A stretch of DNA of 64,000 bases from Patiria miniata (taxonomy: Eukaryota > Echinodermata > Asteroidea > Valvatida > Asterinidae), in NCBI RefSeq assembly GCF_015706575.1, contig NW_024037058.1:15893547-15957546 (forward strand). Reading direction: 5' to 3'. Shown here piece by piece: positions 37,859 to 49,142 of the stretch. The notes beneath the pieces are model-generated. The model saw nothing but the letters and a program-made list of their open reading frames with translations, was not told the DNA's origin and made no database searches. The translations under genes and the position numbers were made by a program. The first letter of the stretch is position 1. The number at the start of each line of letters is the position of its first letter.

Positions 37859-38112
37859 TACAGGATGAGTAAAAAAAAAAGGAAAACCCAAATGGCGTCA
37901 CATTTTTTTTTTTAATTCTGAATGTAGCGCGTTCAAGATGTATGATGTAAAAGTCCAATAAATCAGCTTTATTTTAGTAAAAGAACCGTTCATGTCGCTC
38001 ATGTATTTTTCAGGTTATGGACTTTTAAACACAAGCACAGTTTTATTATTTTGTCCACGGATCGCAGTAAAAGGTAAGTGATACTTCAGCAAAATGTAAA
38101 CAATTTACGTAT
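37859..38112. mobile_element. Mariner-like MITE, right end missing
   Basis: The left end TACAGGATGAGTAAAAA matches the element at 30651, and an internal block (TTAAACACAAGCACAGTTTT, GTCCACGGATCGCA, AAAGGTAAG) aligns with it. The right-hand arm is absent. Confidence 0.6.
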
Positions 38113-39139
38113 CAAAAACACGCCAGAACACTCTCATAACCATGATAACTGGCACTTATAATAACTTTTATTTAAGCCCTTTTGCTCCCAATGTTAAAAC
38201 AACATGCTTTTTAATGTCGAGAGTTTATAGTCTTGCCCTGCCTTCTACTTGGCTACCCGGAGCATCTAGGTATACCTAAAGTATGGTGCTCCATATATCT
38301 GCCATCGGAGTCGCATTTTGGGCGTCGCCTTTTACAGCTCTGGCAGGGATCATTTTGATAGAATTCATGCAAGACTTTCATGCGGCCAGAGCTTATTGTT
38401 GCACTCGCACTTATTTACCCACCCTGTAAGGTGGAAAGAGTGTGGAGATTTTTTTGATTTTTTTGCATCGCGTGCAACAGCAACTTCAACCGTGATTTGA
38501 TCAGACCATGGAGTCATTGAATATCTCGGTTGTGGGCGAGGACGCTCCGGCTGAGGTGTTAGGGGAAATTTGCCAACTCGTTAAGACCAATTGAGAAAAC
38601 GTCTTGAAGCGGGCGACGAAACCTTCAAAAGTGCTGACGTCGATACGACTACTAATTGGATTATTTGTGTCTTTGATCTTTGAATGTAACTGGTGACTTT
38701 GTGTTCCGGTTGGTTGGTTTGGTGAAGAGTGATACTTTCTTGCATGAACTGTCGTCAAAGTTTTCAGATTATTTCTGGGGATTATTACAGGCTAGTAATG
38801 AATGACTGACGCAAATTGTACGGACAACTTCAACAACTGGAATTTACAACAACAATCTCTCTATGTTTGCATCCTGTCAACTAATTATATACAACAATGC
38901 ATTCCATCCGATATTAGCCAAACATATCCAGAATAGCCGCTTTCATTACAGGCCCATTTCGCAGCATAGAGTGCGCAATCCATACTAAGCCAAACATTAG
39001 AAGCCCCAAGCACAAGGTGCGCTTTTACCGATAAATGCCCTCCAGTAATGAAAACACGATAATGGAACACCGCCACGGGGAGCCGATTTTTCCAATATCG
39101 AGCAGATCAAAATGCTGTATTATTCTGGTCATCGGCACG
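38113..39139. other. Intergenic, nothing clear
   Basis: A short + frame with good start context (CCATGG, 38507-38595, 28 codons) is not supported by anything else. Confidence 0.45.
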
Positions 39140-39390
39140 TAATTATTTCGCTACCGCCGAGACGTTGGTATAGATACCGAGAGGCGGATTGTGCGATCTA
39201 CCCTCTGCTCTGCCTCAGCCGAGAGCTGGGAATCGATACCAGTCATACACCCCCGTCCCCTGCTCCCTAAAGGCCCGTTCGTGTCCGGCCTGTCAATGGC
39301 CTGGCCCGTGGATTCCTATGGTTTGCTCGAAACTGCGAGATCAATGAGCTATTGGCCTGTGGCTAGTATGAGTTCTACCAAGGTAAGTTG
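39140..39390 (+). other. GC-rich segment ending in a strong splice donor
   Basis: This is the most GC-rich sequence outside TEX264. On the + strand CTACCAAG at 39379 is followed by GTAAGT (39380-39385), a near-ideal donor. A frame of 141 codons (39191-39616) runs across it but continues through the donor. It could be an untranslated first exon and promoter of a gene, but no acceptor or coding exon downstream could be tied to it. Confidence 0.2.
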
Positions 39391-41495
39391 GCCCTCGCGC
39401 GGCCCGCTGAACCGGCTCAGTCGTCCGCTCAGCAACGGAACAGCCCGTGGGTACAAACGGAGCCAACCTCGGTGGATCACACAAACCTTTTGGTATGGTA
39501 CACTTAGGACAGCTACGGGAGGAGGGCATGTCAACAAAACGTGCAACAGTACACGTTTTTTCTTCTTAATGTTGAAATCTAATGTCAACGATACGGAAGT
39601 ACGACGGGCTCATTGACCTCAAGGTAAAGGCTGTGTCCGAGGGAACCTTTTCCGGAAATAGAATTTCAAAATGCACGCGCACATTATCAAACTGCCGGCA
39701 ATCTTTGTCATCGGATACCAATGATTGATAAAGCCTCGACAACGCAGGCCCTTCAATAAATAATTCATTAAAGTGTCCTGCACATTAATGTGCTTTCCTG
39801 ACGGAAGCCAATCGATGAGCAATTGACTCTGCAATTTAATTAAATCGTTTCATTGAATGTCAGGTTTGATTTCGGAGGGGTTATATCCTGTGACAGGCCT
39901 GACTCAAAGTAAAGGTTGAAGTAAACGAAACCTAACATGACCTAAAATATGATCAGGAACTACACAGTTTGTAAATGTTCGTAATGAATTATTTTAAAGC
40001 TCAAACACCGCGTAAAAAAAACCCAGCAATTGCGCAAGCAATTCAGGTTTAAATTCTTTTAAAAATACATCAATTTCAATTGTTTTACACTAATTATTTC
40101 TTAAGGACTAAAAGATATCACAAAAAAAAGAAATAGATAAAGGTTAAAAGTGTTTCTAAAACAATAAGGAGTACGAAATATATAAAGATTTTGGAGGGTT
40201 TTTTTTAAGTTAACGATTCTTAAAACCGAAAAAGAATATTGTGCTCCAATCACATTAAACACCCTTTTCTATCTGGTACGTCATCGGCAAAAATTAAGCA
40301 CAACTTATCTGGCATAATGCCAACAGATGTGCACATAACTTATGATGTGTCTATCTTCAGGGGTAAGCAATTATATGCGTAACTTTTAATAGCAGCGCTA
40401 GTTAAAGTTCTGTTTTAAGACTTCTCAAAGTAAGTACGAAACAACATCCACGTGTCCTTTGTTCACGATTAATTTCTCGAAGTTACCAACGCCTCATGGT
40501 CCAAGTTTCATTTGCATTCATGTAAGGGCTACAGAGAAATATGATGAGTCGCTAGCAGCGCAGGTGCGAGGAAAATAATATACCCAAAACTCGCAACACC
40601 TGTCCACAGTCGCATTGATTGACATTAAAATTCATCACTCTCCAAGGGAGAGCCAGACGTGGGCATTTCTCAAGGACGGTCCACAACTCGGATCCAATTT
40701 CGTCGGCACGTGCACTGCAGCGAAGCAAATCGAATTGAAGATGCTGATCTCCTCTGACAATGAAGAAGAAAATCATAAATTTTTATTGCCAGTAATCGGT
40801 CAAGGTTTCCGCAACATTCTTTACAGTGGTCTGTAGAGATTGTATAGTTTTATATATTGCTGTATTACTCACAGTGCTCTATAACTGGATTGTCCGTATT
40901 TTGCTCTCGTTTTTTTTAACAGAAGTAACCTGATTGCCGTTAAGACCGTTTAGGCATGACCTGATTTCTTTTTTCCACCGAGAGACAAATATCCACTGCA
41001 CATCCACTTGGCATATATTATTCTTTTCAATTTTACTTTGTTGCGAGCAGTTCCCCTTGGTAACTGGTTGGTAAATAAATACTAAAATAGGGCGTGTAAG
41101 CACCATGCTACGCCCTTTTTTCTACTATGACCTTAATTTCAACAGCCTCTCGGAATCTGATAACGTCATCCCATTTCTATGATAAAGATACCTTAAATAA
41201 CAGCACTCAAATCCAAAAACCCCTATTCTATACAAAACAATACTATAAAATTTACATCTTTTGTATCATTATTTAGCAAAGTATCTTTCTCTTTCTCCCT
41301 CCCGACCAACTATTTGGCTCCCTATTTCCTTGTAATATTTATTTAGTCTCATTATAATGTAATGTCTTTGAGCCCTGTCTATTGGTTTGTCTGCTTTTCT
41401 TTGAATTCTTAGATATAATATGTTTTACAGTTTTGCATTGAAGTAAGGCATGCCCTTATAAGATTCGTCTTTTTAATATCAGGCTTCCATCTTTA
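39391..41495. other. Intergenic, nothing clear
   Basis: AT-rich, with short frames only. No acceptor plus coding exon could be paired with the donor at 39380. Confidence 0.5.
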
Positions 41496-41700
41496 TACAG
41501 GGCGAGTCAGAATGATCTGGACCCAAATTAAAGAAAATATTAAAAATACGTAGCAATTATCAAAACAAGTGCAAATGAGATATGTTTTAGGCTGTATTGT
41601 TGACATATTTGGTGAAAGTTTCGTGTATATCCATTGTACCCTTTTGAAGAAAAGCGCTAGCAAAGAACACACGCTACACTCTGACCACGGTTCCATGGTT
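41496..41700. mobile_element. Possible third mariner-like MITE end
   Basis: TACAGGGCGAGTCAGAATGATCTGGACC has the terminal sequence of Tc1/mariner MITEs (shown here in part). No right end could be found, so the boundary at 41700 is arbitrary. The minus-strand frame at 41493-41696 is a shadow. Confidence 0.4.
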
Positions 41701-43842
41701 CAACAAATTTATTGAAATCGCGTATACTGATGTCACATCAGTGTTGAACATCAGTAATAAACTGTTCAGTAACATTTCCCCTATCGGATGGTTATTTGTA
41801 TTTCACCACATTTCAAACTAATGTCTCAAACTTCAAACACAAGTCCTCAAAGATGTTAATTTTCATTACGCAGAATGTCACTCTAAGGAATAGAAGTTTG
41901 TTTCTTTATTAGAACCAGATGAGTAAAACGACCGTTGGTAATCCGTGTCTATTACAGGCAATGCTCCTCAAAATATATATTTGTTTTTCTATCCATGAAA
42001 AATATATTTTTTTCCCTTTGCCTCTGCTTTCTCTATTGGACGAAATTCACCTGCACGAAAACAAGTTAGGCGAGACGCAGTCTCCTTTTACGCCTTTGTG
42101 CTCCAGAGCAGTACTATAAATATTATCTTTACATTTTGTTGGATATAAACTCCGAGCATCTCCCATGCTCGCTTCGGCAGCATTGTTTGCCCAAGGAAAT
42201 GGAAAACCAATAGCGGGTCTATAGTGCCTTTGCAGTGCGTTGATGGTGTCTGACGCGAGCCTCGTACAAATGCTGGTATGTTTTGTTCATCAGATCCCCC
42301 TCGGGAACTCACTCTGCGTCTTCGATTTTCGTCTTCCTGTCTTTTTAAAGCCTCCCTCGGGCACTGAAGTGGAGGGTTTGAGCAGAAATCTGTTCCTTCA
42401 GCTCACAGTGTGTCTTATTTTGGAAGTTCAGCTGATGTGTTCCTGTCATTTATTTATTTGATAAAAGATTCATCCGTCATGATTAGCTGCAATTAAAGAT
42501 GATGGGTCCTTCATTTGGGTCCCGAAAAAAATCATTTTTCAAATTCAGTTGCTAACTTATTAATGGGTCATCGAACGAAACTAGATATTAAGCTGAGTAA
42601 CAGATTATTTAAGACAGGGTTTACAATGTGAAATGTTGATTTAGTAACGTTTTGCTCCGTAATTTATCAATCTATGAATGTACATGTAGTACTAATTAAT
42701 ACAAATATTTCTTTTAATTTTTTTTAATAATAAGTTATTAAATAGTTATGAAAAAAGACTTTATAAATGATTTGTGGGAACAAAACAATGATATTAAAAA
42801 AAACATGAAATGTAAATGAAAATTTTTTGAGAACTAAAAGTAAGTAACAATATATTGTGTTAATTTGTTCAATCACAAAATGCTATAAATACATTTGACA
42901 TACCGCAACATATACCAATTCTTTTGTTAGGTGTTTCACATGTAGATCTTTTAAAGATATACATTTTGTGGAACCGCAAACTACACCTCAAAATAAGGGT
43001 CAAACATAGTACATATTTAGGTTGTGTACTATCGGCATGAAAGCGTAATGCATGAATGGCCCATTGGCATTTTATTGAGAAGGGTTTATAAAGTGTGTCT
43101 CGGTAAACCGCGTACGGTATCTAATTTCTTTACAAATTATAATGGTGGATAAATTCCGCCCTAACACAAATATTGTATTGACAATGTTTCAAATGTTAAC
43201 GGTGTTCGATTTCAATGCTGCCCGGACGGCTAAGTGCAATCGCACTGCCCAGCTTTATAGTGCAATGTCTTCATATCGCCGATTGAATAGTCGGGTCCGG
43301 TCCGGTCTAGATCCAGACTCTCTACACCAATGATTAGTCTGTCAGCATCAAAAGGCTAAGAATGCCCCACAGCTGTTAGCAGCCGTATAATGGGATAGTG
43401 TTACCCCTCCTAAAAAGGGTTTTGTAGGCACCTTTTGTGCCATACAAGTAGCCCGATACTCCAGATCTGTGACTACGATCAGGATCGCTCTGCAAAGATT
43501 CACTTTCCATGTGCAGATGTGGACCCCAGACAATGGCAATTGCGTTTATATATAGGAATGTCTTCGGGCCAATCTTACTGGATTCGATAAGAGATCTTCC
43601 ACTAGAAGTCAACCGGTTATCGTCAGGGAGGCGGGAACGATATCAGGAATAAGATCTCTCAAGTAAGCCTATTCAAGCTATAAAGTGACCATCAGCCGTG
43701 CATGAAACAAAGACCAATCTCATCGGTTGCATTAAATCGAATCGGTGCGCCTTTATCAGGACATACCTTCTTGCGAAGCAAGACTGCCCATAAGACACGT
43801 TCGCGTCATTGCTGTGTACAGGCACTGTGTATAGACCAATAC
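41701..43842. other. Intergenic, very AT-rich in the middle
   Basis: 42600-43000 is dense in A/T with poly-A and poly-T runs. No gene signal besides the U6-like hairpin. Confidence 0.5.
42166..42182 (+). other. 17-base match to the U6 snRNA 5' hairpin
   Basis: TGCTCGCTTCGGCAGCA equals the 5' hairpin of animal U6. The next bases diverge from U6 (no ACATATAC), so it is at most a fragment. A TATAAA at 42144-42149 precedes it at 17 bases. Most likely chance or a truncated pseudogene. Confidence 0.25.
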
Positions 43843-44057
43843 ACACCTCGTTCCCAGGGTTTCGAGCAGTACGCTCCCACCATACCCCAAAACACGTAAT
43901 ACACGTTGGAAATAACAACACCAAGTACACGATATAAATCCATTACCAGCTACATTTAATTGCACTATCGAATCAGGATACAGGGAACGATTTCCCATAC
44001 CAGGGCTTACTTTTGGAAACGAGGTTGAAAATAAAGTAAGCCCTGGGGACGAGGTTG
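43843..44057. mobile_element. CAACCTCG-ended TIR element, copy 3, internally deleted
   Basis: Only 215 bp: both ends and the right-hand third (AACACCAAGTACACGATATAAATC, cut here for length, and ATCGAATCAGGATACAGG) are kept, while about 300 internal bases present in copies 1 and 2 are missing. It is flanked by near-identical GACCAATAC and GACCAACAC. The first two bases of the left end have changed. Confidence 0.8.
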
Positions 44058-46034
44058 ACCAACACGAGCACGCTATGCTGTACATTTAGGGGAGCCCCTT
44101 CAATGGTGAACGCTATCGTACAAAATTAAAGCGACAATAGATTATGGCACATCATGACGGATCATCTTACAATGGCTCGCATAATGCTTTGAAGGTGGCC
44201 TCCGTGAGTGTACACTGATAGGCTGATAGCGTGCTCGGAATGGTATAGTTATCAATATGTACTACGTAAGAACAATACAAGTTGCTGACGATCTATCTCT
44301 CTTTCAATCCAACCATGTAAAGGGCCCTGGCTTATGCGGTGTGAATACACCATCGTGGGTACTTGAACTAAACAGTCGAGCAGCTGTGTGAGATGATTTC
44401 TGCCGTTGTGTAGTCTACCATCAGCATAGATGCATTATTTATATGACGTGTTCCTGTTCCATAATCTGCTGTATACAATTATCTATCTCATCGCGCTTTA
44501 CCTAAACCATGCATCAACTAATTCTAAAGTGGGGACGATCCTATAAAAACTCACAGTCACGCGCACCCCAAAAGCCGCCTCGAGCCAAGGCTAGCTTATC
44601 TTTTGGGTCGTTATTGAGATCCGAAACTTGAAACCTCTTGTCTCAGCCTGTTTACCTTAGGTCAGAGGACGGACCTAACACTTCCCGCGCCGGCCAGCCA
44701 TGGGACATACTTTAGTCAAATACTCCTCCCGCCCGCCAAAACTGTTCCCCCTTCTCAATTAACTGCTCGTGATGTACCCTTTGGCCGTTATCTGAGCTAT
44801 TTTTACTGGACGCAACTCTTAGCCTGTGCGATGAAGGGTGGACAGGCTGTCATCACAGAGAAGTAATCTTATTAAGACATGAAAAAGAGAGGTAGAAAGA
44901 TGCATAAGACTCAGATGAGTGCAGAGGATGTTTTTTTTTCCGGGTGCGTATACAGTTGTTGACATGCTTCAAGCAAATCTTATTTGGTGTTGCCTTGCTC
45001 TGTATTATGCTCGCTGGTGATCATTCACTGGTTCCCTTTCTGCCTTACTGCTCTAAGATGTTCATTTTATGCCATTGGAATTATGCTGCTCGTTGTGTGT
45101 TGCCTTGCGATATAGATAGTGTTTCGTTAGTGCAGTCCATCTGTAACCAAACGAATTAATGAGAGGATACAGCACTACCCTGAGGTATTAATAGCGATAC
45201 AAAAAAATCTAGGGTATCATTTTACACCGATGTTGACTTGGTAAATTACTTTAAAAAGTGGCGCGTCCAGTTAGTCACGTCACTTGGGCCTCAAGCGAAA
45301 GTCAAACGTGCAAATGTTATGCATGGCTCCCGATTAGCCAATGAGATGCAGTGCACGTATCTAGTCTGATAATGATTGGTAAACATCATGTTTGTCATTT
45401 ACTTTTGTTTGTGAGACTCAAGATGTGATGTGAGCACTAAAATCGTCCAGACGGCATCTTTGGTGAGCAGTCATGCCTGTGGGTGCCGTTTGGTATAAGT
45501 TAGCGAGACTAGTGACTGACCGTATGTAAAAGTAGTGAAATGCGGCCCAGCACGAATATTTGCCATTGTATAACCAAGTATTTTCTGCTCAGAAGTCCAT
45601 GGAATTTGTCCTTGCTGATCTCCATACAGAAAGGCGTGTATACTTGCACTACATGCTGCCATTAATTCCCGGTTGCAATAGGTATTAATGCAGATCACGC
45701 ATTCACGACGCCCAAAGTGCCAATATTGCAGACATTGCAGAAAGCAGGTGAACACGCATCGTGCCAAGGGACCGCAGAGGCACGCAGAGGCGTTCTGTTA
45801 TTGCTTTGAGTCTGGTGCCACCTTTGCACCTTGGTACCGTCGCGTCTGCAATTATGTATTTTTTCCAAGTATTGTCAATAACCATTTAGCGCATGCGTCA
45901 GTTGGTAACGGAATGGTTCTCGGACTTAACTTCTTTTTGAAAAAAAATCCTTCGAAGCCATGCATGCATGAGAAGAAAAAGGTGACATTTATTCTATCGA
46001 TTAGTCGGACTTGATTCAACACAGTTTAGGAAAG
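44058..46034. other. Intergenic, nothing clear
   Basis: Frames 45471-45767 (-) and 45688-46014 (+) overlap each other and neither is recognisable. Confidence 0.45.
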
Positions 46035-46120
46035 AAAAAAATTCGCCGGGGATTCGAACCCGCAGCATTGGACCACCAGATTAGCGTAGCGCTCCACAGT
46101 GAAGCCACGCTATCCGCACT
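46035..46120 (-). tRNA. tRNA-like sequence (SINE head or tRNA pseudogene)
   Basis: On the minus strand GGTTCGAATCC (46050-46060) is an exact RNA polymerase III B box, with an A-box-like TGGCTTCACTGTGGAGC about 35 bases upstream and a run of seven T (46041 to 46035) after it as terminator. The T stem has only three good pairs and no acceptor stem can be formed, so it is not a working tRNA. The tRNA-derived head of a SINE is the most likely reading. Confidence 0.45.
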
Positions 46121-47727
46121 GGAATATAAGCTTTACAAAAGTTACTTCAAATCATATTACATATTTTTTTGTTCACGTGAGATATGTTTCACGCATGCGT
46201 ATTACGGTCAATAATTTTACTAGCCTGTAGAAAAAAATGAATGCGTCCCGTCTACTTTCATTTCATCGTTGACCGACTCTAGTTCAAGCTTCGCCTGCTG
46301 AAATAGTACAGTTTATACGTCATAGATTCAAACTGCAAACACAATGCTTAGGCTAAAAAAACATTGTGCAACACGGCATGTAGGTTTCAAATTAAAATAA
46401 GGACTGGAAATTAAATTCCAAAATTACGAGCAATATTTACCGACAAGGGAGACGGCCAGTCGGAATAAATGCTGAATTATATCAAGCCGGCGCGAAACAT
46501 GAATGAATGAACTAGATGAATTGGAACGAATGCCGCGCCGCAAAACTCAATAGAAATTTAATTTATCAGCGCGCATGACATGAATCCACCAAGCTCGAGA
46601 TGAAATGAAAGGGGATCTGCCACATCTGCCGAGTCTGGTTGGTGATGTTTTGATGTTTTAAAGTCGCTGTTTCTGTTTACTTTCTGCGTCTGCCCCTTGC
46701 GAGGATGTAAAGATTATCATTATTTAAATCCTCGCCTTATTTTTAGACCGTTTGTGATGGCGTGTGTAAATATATGGACGGATTTAAAATGAAGTTTGCT
46801 TCTTTTTACTCTCCTTAATTCTGATGAAATTTGTGGAAAAAGCCAAAACTGCTGATTAGGACTTCTGAAAATAATATACTGTAAAACTAAAGTACCCGTT
46901 ATATAGTTACCAGTTAAATATGTTGTGTACCTCTTTAACGCCAAAATATTCTAATCGACACATCACACTCCGTTTGCATGCATGGTCCGTTCATTGTTCA
47001 GCTGGGAGAAACCTGCTTATGTTAAATATGGCATGGTCAGTCAATTTTAGCAGTTTATTTTGGCAATGCTTCCACCGTTTATACAAGTGTTCTAAAGGTA
47101 AGTCTGTTCTGTGAAAGTGTAAGCGTGGTCAATTTTGTAAAACGCTCGAGTAGATTACTTGAAAAGTTAGAAAAATATAATAGTTTTAAAAAAAAATAAG
47201 CTAAGAAGATATCTCGTATACGAAATTGCGTTGATACTATGTCAAAAGAAATACACCGTGCAAGGCTTTTGAGGCCTAAGCCGTTATTAGGTTGAGAGAA
47301 AAAGGCTTCCTGGGAAATTATGTGAGCTATCCACTCTTCTTCAATGAAAAGCACTGCTGGGAGACATTTCAGTGAGACAGGATATATGTGCATTCATTGT
47401 CGCGTCCGTCGCCAGAGCAGAAGATGATCCCCACACAGCGTCCATTCAGCTGCCTCTGGAGCACGCATTTACCGCTCTCAATTGCCTGGATGCAGTAGCC
47501 TTTTCTTCTAAAGCCGGCCATTCAAATGCACGCGGCCTTTAAACCAACATTCACAGTTTGTGATGACTGGAGATATGAAATCTTATACGTCCATAATTGC
47601 GTGGGATCACTATGTTATGAAACGAAAGAGAGGCTGTATACTTGCCAAAAACAAAGGCTTTTTCTCAAGTTGTTTCCCAGTAAAGGCTGTTATGCGCTTA
47701 AATGGCTATTATAAAAAAAAGTTTCAG
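46121..47727. other. Intergenic, nothing clear
   Basis: No repeat boundary or coding signal found. Confidence 0.5.
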
Positions 47728-47845
47728 TGCAATCCTTGAATGCACCTTTGTGTCCCATCTTTCCTTTATTTTCAACATTCGTAATTCCTTTTCAATGGTG
47801 CTGCGGTGCTTTTTTGGTTTTTATGTTGATGCGAAAATTAATAAC
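47728..47845 (+). repeat. AAGGGCTCATG family, internal fragment
   Basis: TCCTTGAATGCACCTTTGTGTCCC and a GTGCTTTTTTGGTTTTTATG block (each shown in part) match the inverse of 53380-53520. It lacks the family's ends. Confidence 0.5.
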
Positions 47846-48980
47846 AATAATAATACATGTAAAAATGTGGCACTTAGTGATAGCGCTTTATACCAAAGGT
47901 TAAACGTTTTATAATTAAATTTCATAATCAAAAACTGTGATGTTATTCAATGCAGAAACTGCATTGACAGCAGCGGCCGCTTCTGCATCAAAAGTTACCG
48001 GGAATTGGGTTGGGGGTTGCCACGGTACATTTTCTGTTTTGGGTGATTCATTGTTATTTCATGACAGCAAAGTCATTGAGCGAACTTTTTGCGAAAATGT
48101 TTTCGATGAGCAATACTTTGGGCTCCCAATTTGAACACAAAAACACCGTGAGTGAAGGGTGTATACCAAAAGTGACATCGCAACAACAATCTGATTGTGC
48201 ATCAAGCTACCGTGCGAAGGACCCACTGACCAAAGATCGTTTCACGGATACCGCCATCAAAGGTGCGCAGCTTGCTCATGCATATAGATTGGGGTGTTTT
48301 TTTACTCGAGGAAGCCACGAAATGAGGCTAATCAAGCGTCGCGGGTTTTTTTCGTCTGGCATTCTGGGAAATTAAGGTCAAAGGTTGTTGTATGGCGGGA
48401 CTTTAAAGTGTAAAACACCATGCGTACTGTTGCTGAAGATATGCTCTGAACTATCAAAAACATGTCTGTCAAATATTGATCAAATAACGTAAATTGCATC
48501 TGGTGGTTGACACTGGGGCAGCCACGAGTATCACGTGATGGCTAATCGAACCTCTCGTGTAAGGTTTTTTTTATATCACACGTGTAACCTAATCGAACGC
48601 ACCCTTTGTTGTAATCTTATGAGGGGCATAACATTGAAAGTACGTCCCAACATGTTCAGGGTGCAGTGGCATGATGGGATGTATATGACCCCCACCACCA
48701 CCGCCACCACTACGAACTAAAACGCGTGACGACAAAGATGGCCGTATCTGTGAAATGGCATACATTGTTTGTTGTGGTCACACAATTAGGAGTAATAAGG
48801 AGAGAAAACGTGGCTGTATGTTTTCGGAAACCGGTTAAATCACAATTATAGTGTCACAGAAGACATGGTTAAAGAACACTTGATTTCAAATAAAAAAGTA
48901 AGGAAAACTCATGACTCTTGAATATTCTGTTTTCACAGAACAATTTTCGTAACGAATTTTAATTTATTTTTTTTTCAACG
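47846..48980. other. Intergenic with a CTAATCGAAC direct repeat
   Basis: CTAATCGAAC occurs at about 48541 and, followed by GCACC, at about 48590. The latter matches the end of the element at 35980-36412 and may be a lone end of that family. Frame 48010-48375 (121 codons) is unrecognised. Confidence 0.45.
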
Positions 48981-49142
48981 AAAAACAAACTACATTCATT
49001 CCGATTTTGGGGGCATCTGCAACCCTTTAAAAAGGGATTTCATTTTGTGCACAAATAACCTGCCCTGCGAGAGCCGAATGACAATCTGTCAGCCAATAAT
49101 TCGAATCTTGTGAAGAGATAATTCAATAACTAAACGTCGGTG
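48981..49142 (+). repeat. Dispersed repeat, copy 2 (pair with 35791)
   Basis: Matches 35791-35956 along most of its length with scattered changes and small gaps. No ORF. Confidence 0.7.
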
